From: Malurus cyaneus samueli
Taxonomy: Eukaryota; Chordata; Aves; Passeriformes; Maluridae
DNA length: 64,000 nucleotides
Assembly (NCBI GenBank): GCA_009741485.1
Contig: CM019238.1
Location: 13,335,214-13,399,213, forward strand
Reading direction: 5' to 3'
The translations under genes and the position numbers were made by a program. Of the stretch, positions 19,050 through 30,440 are shown piece by piece (position 1 is the first letter of the stretch; every line of letters begins with the position of its first letter). Under the pieces are notes generated by a model. The model was not told where the DNA came from, ran no database searches, and was given only the letters and a program-made list of their open reading frames with translations.

Positions 19050-21405
19050 CCCGGACCGACGGCCAATGGCTGAGAAGCGGGGGGCCTGGCGGGAGGCACG
19101 CCCATTGTGGGTTCCGAAGGGGAGCGCGGAGGATTTTTGCTTTTTTTTAATGCCCCCCACCGGTGCTTCCCGTTGCTACCGCGTTACCGGGGGCGGTGAA
19201 GAAGCGACAGCGTCGGGGACGAGCTGCAGAGCCCCGGTATGAGCGCTCCGCCGGCCGGTGTGCATCCCCGACGAGTCCATCACCCCCCCGCTGCGCGCCG
19301 CGCTTGGCCTCGCCCGGCCGCTCAGCCGCGATCCTACAGCGCCCCCCAGCGGTCGCCGCCTGAAGCGGCGGCGGGGCCGGAATGGAACCGAAATATTCCC
19401 TAAAATCGGGAATTGGGACGGGTTCAAAGGGTTTGAGCGCTTTGGAACTTTATTCAAGCGGATTGGAAGGCGTTTAACTATCCTTTTTTTTTTTTTTAAT
19501 TTTATTTAGGTTTGTCTAAAATTGTAAAAATATTTTTCGACGTTTTTTCAAAAATTTTCTTCATTCTTCAGACATTTTTGCCATTTTTTAAAAAGATTTT
19601 CCACTTCTTGGACGTATTGGAGGGTTTTTAAAGATTTTGAAATATTTTTAATTTTTTCGCGTTTTTTTTTTAAGATGTTTCATATTTTTGGATTTTGAGG
19701 TTTTTAAAGATTTTTTAACTTTTGGGATGTTTTGAGGGTCTTTCAGTTTTTTTTTTTACTTTTTAACTTTTCAAGTTTTTTATACTTTTTAACTTTTTAT
19801 ATTTTATAAAATTTTTTTCATTCTTTTTTTAGATGTTTTGATTGTTTTATTTAATTTTTTTTTTAAAAAATTCTTTTTTTCCTTTATCAGCTTTTTTAAA
19901 GAACTTAAGCTTTTTTTTTTACTTTTTTAGATGGTTTTAAAATATTTTTATTCTTTTCCCAGATTTTTTTTTGTTTGTTTTGTAACTCTTTTGAAGTTTT
20001 CTTTCTTCATGTATTTTTGGAGTTTTCTGATTTTTTTTTTTTTTAGTACTTTGGGAGTTTTGCTGGTTTTTATTTCCTTTTTTCTTTTTTCTTTTTTTAG
20101 ATTTGCATCTTTTTCCTGCTCTCAGTTTCTTTTGAATTCTTTGAAGGCTTTTAATTTTTTCAACGTGGGCTTTTATTTCTGTGGCGATTTTTTTATGTCT
20201 TCTGGACTTTTTGAACTTTTTGTAATTTTTTAATGATTTTTGAGGTTGGCCCGTGGGGAGGGGGGAGCCAAAATCCAGAATTAATTTCCTTCCTATTAAG
20301 AAAATCTTTGGAGTCCCTTCACTTTCTACTACAAGTACATTAATAAACCCCTTTGGAGTTGGTTTAATTTCTATTAATAAAATAAAAATAAAATAAAACC
20401 CCCTCCCGAGTCTATTCACTTTTTATTAAGGAAATTTTTAAAAAACCCTCAAGTCAGTTCCTTTCTATTACAAAAATAAACCAACAAATTTTGGCATCGC
20501 TTTCATTTGTGTTGAGAAAATTGAAAAATAAACCAAAAAGTCACTTTCGAGTACAAAAATAAACTAAAAGCCCCCGAGTCCCTTCAGTTTTTATTAAAAA
20601 AAAATTCAAATTAAAGCTCAAATTAAAGCTCAAAAATTAAAAAATAAGGTGGAGTCAGCTCAGTTTCTGTTGAGAAATTATAAAAAATACAAAATCAGAG
20701 CCAATTGGCTCCATATTCATAAAATTTATTAAAAATTCAAGGGTTTAGATGTGATTTTCCTGCCTTTCCCGTGAAAACCCCAAGCTGGAGGCAGCACATG
20801 GGGTGTGAGAGCTCCTTGGGCTCAGGGAGCTGTGGGATTTGGGCTCCTCCAGAGCCATCCCGACCTAAAGGAGAGGGAAATATCTGAGGAAAGAGGGAAA
20901 AAAAATCCAAAAATGTGATTTTTTAAAATATATTTGAGCACTCAGCCGGGACCCAGGAGAGGGGTCTGGGATCCCTGCCTGTTCCTGACCCTTCGTGCCT
21001 GTTCCCAGCTCTTTCTGCCCATTTTCTGCCCTCTCCCTGCCCATTTTTGGGTCTCCCTGCCCATTCCCTGCCCGTTCCTTGTGCATTCCTTGTTTCCCTG
21101 CCTCATTCTTCTTTCCGTGCCCACTCCCAGCTCTTCCTGCCCATTCCCAACCCTCTGCCTACCTGCTCCCTGCTCATTCCTGGGTCTCCCTCCTCATTCC
21201 CTGCCCATTCCTGGCCCTTCCTGCCTGTTCCAAGCTCTTCTGCCCATTTCCTGCCCTCTCCCTGCCTATTCCTGGGTCTCCCCGCCCATTCCTTGCCCGT
21301 TCCTTGCCCATTCCCTTCCCTCTCCTTCTCCATTCCCTGCTCTCTCCGTGCCCATTCCCTGCCCATTCCCTGCCCATTCCCTGCCCATTCCCTGCTCTAA
21401 GGGAG
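19050..21405. repeat. Direct second copy of EFNB1 upstream flank (of 9772-12430)
   Basis: Starts with CCCGGACCGACGGCCAATGGCTGAG, as at 9772. It runs through the CCAAT box (19063-19067), the GC box, the T-rich tract (19482-20250), the AT minisatellite (20280-20700) and a shortened pyrimidine array (20990-21405). Differences from the first copy are nearly all one-base indels in homopolymers plus array length. EFNB1 exon 1 is not included. It covers the 25-N gap of the first copy without missing sequence. Confidence 0.9.
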
Positions 21406-22371
21406 ATGTTTAGGATTGACCTCGGCAGTGTCCCCGTGGATATTTTTGCCTCCTCCAGCCCGTTCTGGCAAGTGGGTACATTGCTACCTTATATAGATAT
21501 GTTATATTAAATATTATTATATACAATATATAAATACATGTAAAAACGCATATAAAATATACATGTAATATACAAATATATAAAAATTAATATGCGCCCA
21601 CGTATAACTACTTAAACCACATATATATATCAATAAAAATGGATATCTAGAATATATATGCATTTATTTCTTTTCCCACCGCCTTTCTCTTGGAATTTCC
21701 CACTGTGCTGTTCAGGGCTGCTCCTTCCCCAGCCGATTTGAGGCATTTTTCTGATATTTTCAACACAATGGTCGAAGGGATAAAAGCAGCTCCCCAGCAC
21801 GTCTCACCCCTCACTTTTGTTCTTACAAGAGTGAGCTGATTCACTTCTGGTGGGGTTTTTAGGATGCATAGTTTGGTTTTCTTGGAATCTCTGGATGCTC
21901 AGGACCCCTCTGTTGCCCTCATTCCATGTTTAGGGCAGCACCAGCTGCTTGCAGGCATTTTTTCTGCTGTTTTCAGTGTCCCTTCCCTCTCCCTTTGTCA
22001 GCCCCCAGCCCCATCGTTTTTTTCAGCTCGAAGTCGTGGATTTGCTGGAGGTGGGGAATGATGTGTCCTGCCCTGGAGAGCGGCGGGGAGGCAGAGCCAG
22101 GAGGGAATTCAGCTTCTCTCACCCATTTCTGTGGCCTCATTCATTGAAGCCAATATTCCTCCTTTCCCAGAGGTCCGGAGGAAAGGGAGCAGCTCCAGTG
22201 AGGATGTTTAGGATTAAACCTCTACTCCAGTTCCATTAAAGCTGGACTCCAGACAACGCTTCCCTGACTTCCCGGCACAGACAGCTGCTCCTCCAGCTCC
22301 CACTTTCCATCTCCAGCCCAACCTCTTTTCAGTCCCCTTTTGAAATTTTCCCTTTCTTACAACAGTTTTAT

Positions 22372-22407
<36 letters not shown>

Positions 22408-24267
22408 TTTCAAAACTCTCAAATCCATGAGTGGCCACTTTTGCAAGCGATAAAAATCTTATTCCCTGCCCTTGGATTTTTTTTTTTTTTCCAGGCAATT
22501 GTAGCTTGCACACTTAATATCGGGCTCTGAAACCGGTTAAAGATTTTAATACTTCCTTCCCCAGCCCATTACGCAGCGACTTTTCAGCCCCATAAAACGT
22601 TCCTCTGGAGCCCATGGCCTCGTGCTGCTGCATTTCCCTGCTCTGTCCTTTCCCGATGGATTAAACACCCTCAGTTCCCCCTTTCCCTCTCCCCCCAGGG
22701 CAGGTGGGAAGCGCCCGGATTTCCAGTGGAATATGAGGCTTTTTAAAATTAAAATCCTATGACACAGCCTGCAAAAAATGTTGCATCATTTTAATCAGGC
22801 AGCACATCTGCAGAAGGTGCAAGATTCCCGGAGCCTGAGCGCGGAATGTGGGATAAATCACGGGAAAGGCGAATCCTTGACATCACCTTCATGGCTGGGT
22901 TTGCTGCTCTGATTTTCTGCTCCTCTGGCACCCGTCCTGCCTGGCTGGCTCTTGTTCCGTGGGTGCGAGGCTCTTTGGATGTCTCCGTGCATCCCATGTC
23001 CAAAAAAAACAAAAAAAAAAAAACAAAAAAAAAAAAAACAAAAAAAAACCCAACAAAAAAACCCACTTTTTTTTTTTTTTTTTTTTTGTTTTTGTTTTAT
23101 TTATAGAGATTTTGGGTTAATCACGAATTTTAGCCTATCCGTACATGGCTCGTTGGAAAAATATTTTCCAGGGAGAGGGGCTGCGCCTCTGCCAGGGTGT
23201 TGGGGATACACGTGCCAGCCCGGTGGGATCTCATCCCTTTCATCCTAGAAAACACTTAGGGGGAATATCTCCCTGGTCCCGCGGTGCCTTTGGGATGAGA
23301 GGAGTTTATTCCCCATCGATGTTTTATTTAGGTGAGTTTTAAATAACTCCAGCGCTTTCCTGGGGGAACCATCCCCCAGATTTCTGCACTAAGCACTTTT
23401 TCCCGGTGTTCAGCCGAATTTTTCCTTTTTCTTTTCTTTTATTTTTTTTTTCTTTTGCTCGTTTTCCATTTCTATTTTTTTCCGCTCGGAAATTTCTCAG
23501 GTAATTTAAATGTGAAGTGCCTGTAGAATACATCGGACTGCAGCTCATCACTTGATGAGGGGCTGATTGGACTCGGAGAGACTCTGCCAGAATGGAGGGA
23601 GGCGGGAGAGCCGGGAATTTTGGGAATGATGCTGGGTGTCGCCAGTCCAGTCCCTTTAGAATGGAGCAGGTGGGGGAAAATCGCTCGGATCACCCCCAAA
23701 ATATTATTTTAATGATGTTTCAAGAGGGAGGAGAAGGAAGCGAGGAGTCTGGAATTCACACGGTGTGTGAAGGAGCACATGGACGTGGCATGAGGCAGCG
23801 TCCTAAAAAGATGAAGAATCTGGGAATTCAGTCCCAAAATTTCCTGTCCCTCACCAGTTGTAGGTGAGGGCTTTGGGAAGCACCTGTGGGTGGCTCTTGG
23901 ATTCCGCATGGAATTGGAACCTGGAGCAGCATCCCAGGATGGAGCTGTGTGGGATTTGAGGCTCCCAAAACTCGTGACATCCACACGGGGATGTTCATAC
24001 CAGCCCCAGCAATGATGGGGAGGGAGCAGGGCAGCAAAAGGGACAGGAGACAGAATCCCAATGATTCCTTGTGGAAACACAGGGATCACACACCATGCCT
24101 GGGATTTTAGACATGGATGGAGGGTTGTTGTCCCCCAGACCTGCTCAGAGTCCCCTGGCTCAGCCCCGCAGGACATGGATCCCTTCCCGCTCCCGCCTGG
24201 AGCCCAGCCCAGATCCCGGCGTCACCAGTGCAGCTGAGGCTGGGAATCATTTTCCATAATAATTATT

Positions 24268-24304
<37 letters not shown>

Positions 24305-24960
24305 CTTTTTCTCCAGAATCATCCAAGGAATCTCCCGGGTTGGGCACGACTGATTCCTTCCCATGGCTGGCCTGGAAAAGCAGGTGCTCCTCTTTCCTGG
24401 GCAGGTGTTTCCTGCTGCGGGACAGCACCTGGAAAGGCTGGGAAGGGCTTTTCCCATTCCCACAGAGCAATTCCCACCTCTCCAACGCATCCCACAGCCC
24501 TGGATGAGCCCTCTTCCCGTTCCTCGGGGCCTCTCCCGCATTTTGAGTGTTTGTTTTGGTGTTGCTGACACATTCCAGAGTGGGCAGGGGACACAGTCCG
24601 GGTTTTTCCCGGCACGGAGCCATCCCGGTGTGCCAGGTGTGGCTGTGCTGTGGAACTCCCCATAAAACAGCGACCTTTGGAAGCTTGTGCCTCGCTCACC
24701 CGCTCCTTCCCCTCATCCCAGGGATCCGCAGCACCCCACAGCACCAAACTGGGGTGAGGACACCAGGTCTGATCCCAAAATGTTCCCAAAGCGATCCCAA
24801 AGGGATCCTGTGCCCTCCTCGCCGGGGGAAGGTGGGTGAAGGGGAGCAGTGGGGGCATCATCCTCCTTTCCAAAGGATTCCCGGGCTCTGGATCCCCACC
24901 TGAGCCTGTGCTGGGAGAGCGGCATCGCCATGGCAACGGGACCTGATGTCATCGGGGGAT
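21405..24960. repeat. Inverted copy of 12430-15717
   Basis: It begins at the TAAGGGAGATGTTTAGGATTGACC end (reverse of 15700-15717) directly after the pyrimidine array, passes the TA-rich tract, the poly(T) tracts and the regulatory candidate at 22730-22890, and ends at TGATGTCATCGGGGGATGG (reverse of 12437). With 19050-21405 it forms a large inverted-repeat partner of 9772-15717. Confidence 0.9.
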
Positions 24961-25485
24961 GGAGGGGCAGGAGAGCGGGGATGGGCACGGAGAGAGCAGG
25001 GAATGGGCAGGGAATGGCAGGGAATGGGCAGGGAATGGGCAGGGAATGGGCAGGGAGATGGGCAGGGATAGGGCAGGGGATGGGCAGGAGGGGGGATGGG
25101 CAGGGATGGGCAGGAGGGGGGAATAGGGCAGGGGAGGGCAGGGAATGGGCACGGAGAGAGCAGGGAATGGGCAGGGAATGGCAGGGGATGGGCAGGGGAT
25201 GGGCAGGAGATGGCAGGGAGGCAGGGGAAGGGCAGGGAAGGGCAGGGAGAGAGCAGGGAATGGGCAGGGAATGGCAGGAATGGGCAGGGAATGGGCACGG
25301 AGAGAGCAGGGAATGGCAGGAAGGCAGGAATGGCAGGAATGGCACGGAGAGAGAGGGAAGGAGAAGGAGAGGGAAGGGAATGGGCAAGGAACGGGCAAGG
25401 AATGGGCGGGGAGACCCAGGAATAGGCAGGAGAGGGCAGGAAATGGGCAGAAGAGCTTGGAACAGGCAGGAAGGGGCAGAGCCAG
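24960..25485. repeat. Purine-rich minisatellite (inverted copy of CTGCCCATTCC array)
   Basis: GGGAATGGGCAGGGAATGGCAGG-type units, the reverse complement of the array at 11695-12430. The internal order of variants differs from the other copies. Open frames across it (Gly/Arg/Glu-rich) are artefacts of composition. Confidence 0.9.
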
Positions 25486-25752
25486 GAGGGAATTCGGCTT
25501 CTCTCACCCATTTCTGTGGCCTCATTCATTGAAGCCAATATTCCTCCTTTCCCAGAGGTCCGGAGGAAAGGGAGCAGCTCCAGTGAGGATGTTTAGGATT
25601 AAACCTCTACTCCAGTTCCATTAAAGCTGGACTCCAGACAACGCTTCCTGACTTCCCGGCACAGACAGCTGCTCCTCCAGCTCCCACTTTCCATCTCCAG
25701 CCCAACCTCTTTTCAGTCCCCTTTTGAAATTTTCCCTTTCTTACACAGTTTT

Positions 25753-25794
<42 letters not shown>

Positions 25795-27664
25795 TTTCAA
25801 AACCTAAATCCATGAGTGGCCACTTTTGCAAGCGATAAAAATCTTATTCCCTGCCCTTGGATTTTTTTTTTTTTTCCAGGCAATTGTAGCTTGCAACACT
25901 TAATTATCGCGGCTCTGAAACCGGTTAAAGATTTTAATACTTCCTTCCCCAGCCCATTACGCAGCGACTTTTCAGCCCCATAAAACGTTCCTCTGGAGCC
26001 CCATGGCCTCGTGCTGCTGCATTTCCCTGCTCTGTCCTTTCCCGATGGATTAAACACCCTCAGTTCCCCCTTTCCCTCTCCCCCCAGGGCAGGTGGGAAG
26101 CGCCCGGATTTCCAGGTGGAATATGAGGCTTTTTAAAATTAAAATCCTATGACACAGCCTGCAAAAAATGTTGCATCATTTTAATCAGGCAGCACATCTG
26201 CAGAAGGTGCAAGATTCCCGGAGCCTGAGCGCGGGAATGATGGGATAAATCACGGGAAAGGCGAATCCTTGACATCACCTTCATGGCTGGGTTTGCTGCT
26301 CTGATTTTCTGCTCCTCTGGCACCCGTCCTGCCTGGCTGGCTCTTGTTCCGTGGGTGCGAGGCTCTTTGGATGTCTCCGTGCATCCCATGTCCTCAAAAA
26401 AAAAAAAAAAAAAAACAAAAAAAAAAAAAACAAAAAAAAAAACCCAAAAAAACCCACTTTTTTTTTTTTTTTTTTTGTTTTTGTTTGTTATTTTTTATAG
26501 AGATTTGGGGTTAATCACGAATTTTAGCCTATCCGTACATGGCTCGTTGGAAAAATATTTTCCAGGGAGAGGGGCTGCGCCTCTGCCAGGGTGTTGGGGA
26601 TACACGTGCCAGCCCGGTGGGATCTCATCCCTTTCATCCTAGAAAACACTTAGGGGGAATATCTCCCTGGTCCCGCGGTGCCTTTGGGATGAGAGGAGTT
26701 TATTCCCCATCGATGTTTTATTTAGGTGAGTTTTAAATAACTCCAGCGCTTTCCTGGGGAACCATCCCCAGATTTCTGCACTAAGCACTTTTTCCCGGTG
26801 TTCAGCCGAATTTTTCCTTTTTCTTTTCTTTTATTTTTTTTTCTTTTGCTCTGTTTTATCCCATTTCTATTTTTTTCCGCTCGGAAATTTCTCAGGTAAT
26901 TTAAATGTGAAGTGCCTGTAGAATACATCGGACTGCAGCTCATCACTTGATGAGGGGCTGATTGGACTCGGAGAGACTCTGCCAGAATGGAGGGAGGCGG
27001 GAGAGCCGGGAATTTTGGGAATGATGCTGGGTGTCGCCAGTCCAGTCCCTTTAGAATGGAGCAGGTGGGGGAAAATCGCTCGGATCACCCCCAAAATATT
27101 ATTTTAATGAGTGTTTCAAGAGGGAGGAGAAGGAAGCGAGGAGTCTGGAATTCACACGGTGTGTGAAGGAGCACATGGACGTGGCATGAGGCAGCGTCCT
27201 AAAAAGATGAAGAATCTGGGAATTCAGTCCCAAAATTTCCTGTCCCTCACCAGTTGTAGGTGAGGGCTTTGGGAAGCACCTGTGGGTGGCTCTTGGATTC
27301 CGCATGGAATTGGAACCTGGAGCAGCATCCCAGGATGGAGCTGTGTGGGATTTGAGGCTCCCAAAACTCGTGACATCCACACGGGGATGTTCATACCAGC
27401 CCCAGCAATGATGGGGAGGGAGCAGGGCAGCAAAAGGGACAGGAGACAGAAATCCCAATGATTCCTTGTGGAAACACAGGGATCACACACCATGCCTGGG
27501 ATTTTAGACATGGATGGAGGGTTGTTGTCCCCCAGACCTGCTCAGAGTCCCCTGGCTCAGCCCCGCAGGACATGGATCCCTTCCCGCTCCCGCCTGGAGC
27601 CCAGCCCAGATCCCGGCGTCACCAGTGCAGCTGAGGCTGGGAATCATTTTCCATATAATTTATT

Positions 27665-27697
<33 letters not shown>

Positions 27698-28340
27698 CTT
27701 TTTTCTCCAGAATCATCCAAGGAATCTCCCGGTTGGGCACGACTGATTCCTTCCCATGGCTGGCCTGGAAAAGCAGGTGCTCCTCTTCCTGGGCAGGTGT
27801 TTCCTGCTGCGGGACAGCACCTGGAAAGGCTGGGAAGGGCTTTTCCCATTCCCACAGAGCAATTCCCACCTCTCCAACGCATCCCACAGCCCTGGATGAG
27901 CCCTCTTCCCGTTCCTCGGGGCCTCTCCCGCATTTTGAGTGTTTGTTTTGGTGTTGCTGACACATTCCAGAGTGGGCAGGGGACACAGTCCGGGTTTTCC
28001 CGGCACGGAGCATCCCGGTGTGCCAGGTGTGGCTGTGCTGTGGAACTCCCCATAAAACAGCGACCTTTGGAAGCTTGTGCCTCGCTCACCCGCTCCTTCC
28101 CCTCATCCCAGGGATCCGCAGCACCCCACAGCACCAACTGGGGTGAGGACACCAGGTCTGATCCCAAAATGTTCCCAAAGCGATCCCAAGGGATCCTGTG
28201 CCCTCCTCGCCGGGGAAGGTGGGTGAAGGGGAGCAGTGGGGGCATCATCCTCCTTTCCAAAGGATTCCCGGGCTCTGGATCCCCACCTGAGCCTGTGCTG
28301 GGAGAGCGGCATCGCCATGGCAACGGGACCTGATGTCATC
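25485..28340. repeat. Tandem repeat of 22095-24960 (third copy of 12430-15090)
   Basis: From GCCAGGAGGGAATTC at 25479 the sequence repeats what began at 22094, about 3385 bases earlier, in the same orientation, with scattered one-base indels. It enters abruptly from the purine array and ends again in a purine array. The two copies agree closely in unique parts and disagree mostly in homopolymer lengths. Confidence 0.9.
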
Positions 28341-28635
28341 GGGGATGGAGGGGCAGGAGAGCGGGGATGGGCACGGAGAGAGCAGGGAATGGGCGGGACG
28401 GAGAGAGCAGGGAATGGGCACGGAGAGAGCAGGGAATGGGCAGGGGATGGGCAGGGAATGGGCAGGGAATGGCAGGGAATGGCAGGATGGGCTGGAAGGG
28501 GGAGCAGGGAATGGCAGGGGAGAAAGGCAGGATAGGGCACGGAGAGAGCAGGGAATGGCAGGGAATGGCAGGGGAATGGGCAGGAAGGGGAGAGAAAGGG
28601 AGAGGGCAGGGAATGGCAGGGATGGAGGCAGGGGA
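28340..28635. repeat. Purine-rich minisatellite (inverted array copy)
   Basis: GGGAATGGCAGGG and GGGCACGGAGAGAGCAGG units, shorter than at 24960-25485. It joins the third copy to a direct copy of 15718 onward, so the orientation changes inside the array. Confidence 0.88.
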
Positions 28636-29665
28636 AGCAATGACCTGCAAAAGGCACCACCAGCTCGTTAATGACCTGGCGGGGAAGATAAGCAGCTTGT
28701 CGCTGGAATTGCGCTGAAATTCCCGGCGCTGTCCCGGTGCGCGGAGCCGGCCGTCCTTCCACAGGGCAGGGAGACATGAAAGGGGACTGAACAGCTAGAA
28801 AGGAGCGCAGGAAACTCCATGGTTTTGTTAGCGGGGGGGGAAAAAAATAAATCTAATCGGGTCTATCTGGGGCGAGTGATTAAAAAGTTGTTGGAGCGGG
28901 AGAGCGGCGGCGGCAGCTCGGGAAAATCGGTGGGGTTTAATATGCAGCTATGCCGAGCTCTCCTCATCCACCTCTCCCGGGGAAAACACAAAGTGCATTT
29001 TCAGGTCATCGAGCCAGAGAAAGAAGGAGAAGCCCCAAAAAGGAGCAGAAGCTGCAGGAATGCTGTGTAAGCCGAGATTTTCAAACACATGGGTCTGTTT
29101 TCTTTGGAGCGGCAGCGGCCGGGGGAAGTCACAACTGCAGACAAAGCTCCCGCAGGGTTTGAACACCAAAGGAAAAGCGGTGGAGGGTGGCAGAGGAGCA
29201 GGAGGTGACCTGGGGCTGTGTCCCATCCCAGGGGAAGTGCCAGGAGCCCCAGGCTGTGCCGGGACACGCGGCTGCCCATGGATGCGCCCAAGGCATCGCC
29301 GCTCCCAGGGCTGCTCCCGCGACTGCTGCAGCCTCTACTCCTTGGCTGGGGTGGAAAATCCAAATGTTGCTATCCCCAGGATGAGATCTGCTGTCCCCAG
29401 GGTCAGATCTGCTGTCCCCAGGGTCAAATCCGCCATTCCCTGCGCCGGATCTTCCATCCCCAGTGCCAGATCGGCCATTCCCGGGACCCCCTAGGATGAG
29501 ACTTTCCACTCCCAGTGTCACAAATTCCATCCTCAGTGCCACAACTTTCGTTCCCAGGGTCAAGCCTACTATCCCCAGGGTCAAACCCACCATCTCCAGA
29601 GTCACAACTTCCATCCCAAATGTCCAACCTGATCCCCAGTACCAGACCTTCCATTCCCAGTGTCA
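28636..29665. repeat. Direct copy of 15718-16646, apparently the cleaner version
   Basis: Starts with ATGACCTGCAAAAGGCACCACCAGCTCG, as at 15718, and ends inside the 21-bp array at a gap. It preserves words that are missing at 15718-15970. A candidate conserved stretch is at 28870-29060 (GTGATTAAAAAGTTG, GTTTAATATGCAGC). Confidence 0.85.
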
Positions 29666-29690
29666 NNNNNNNNNNNNNNNNNNNNNNNNN
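29666..29690. other. Assembly gap of exactly 25 N
   Basis: Left flank is the 21-bp array. Right flank (TGATCGCTTTAACTGGGATCACGG) matches the reverse complement of about 49450-49475, not the continuation of the array seen at 16647. The gap therefore joins pieces that are not adjacent elsewhere in the window. Confidence 0.9.
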
Positions 29691-30440
29691 TGATCGCTTT
29701 AACTGGGATCACGGCGGGAGGTGGGAAGAGGGTGTTGAGGAATCCATCCCGATCCAGCCCCTCAGGGGGCTCTTGGTGGGATGAAGGATTCACCCAGGGG
29801 TTGGAATTTGCCCCAGATTGCCTCTTCTTTTCTCGGTAGAAAAGACCTTTCTCCCAGCGATGTTTCTAGAAGTCGCTCTGGGCTGGGAGGTTGGGATTTC
29901 AAATATCGAAGGAACAAAAAGCCGTGGGTCGCGCGTGTGACTTCCTACCCTGTTATTTCTGTATAATTTTCCCTTTGATTCTAACCACCACTTTTCCCTT
30001 AAACCCAGAGGGCTATTATATGATTTCGTTCGGTGGAGAGAGCGGGAGGGAAAAATGGGTGAGAATAAGAATAAAGTGGGTAGGCGAGAAAGAATGTGGA
30101 GAGGAAATGGGAACAATGAAACCGTGCTGTGGAGAACGGATGCTTGAGGGCAGGAGGTCATCTCACTTTGAATCAAATTGACTTCGGCCTCCGGTAATCT
30201 AGTGCTGAACCCAAAACTGCCCACGTCTTCCAGGAAGTAGGCTACTTTCCCGTGTCTGAAGATGGGAAAAAACAAGAGCAGGGATGTCCCTTGGCTCTCA
30301 GGAGTGTCCCTTGGCCCACAGAGGGGTCCCTGGGCTCTCGGGGTGTCCGTGTGAAGCTGGGAATGGCAGCGGGAGCCGGGAATGGCAGCGAGAACAGGCG
30401 GAGAAGGGGCTCGGCCGCACGGGGCCCGTCCCTGCCGTAG
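29691..30440. repeat. Inverted copy of about 48780-49475
   Basis: AACTGGGATCACGGCGGGAGG, the CCCCTCAGGGGGCTC word and GGGATTTCAAATATCGAAGG match the reverse complement of 49250-49475. The stretch 29930-30240 is degraded relative to its partner; the remainder is close. No gene seen. Confidence 0.85.

Noticed and set aside
9772..24960. A large biological palindrome as on sex chromosomes
   Set aside because: Considered because the arms are several kb long, but joints lie in arrays, one arm spans a false gap, and differences are mainly homopolymer indels; assembly error is simpler.
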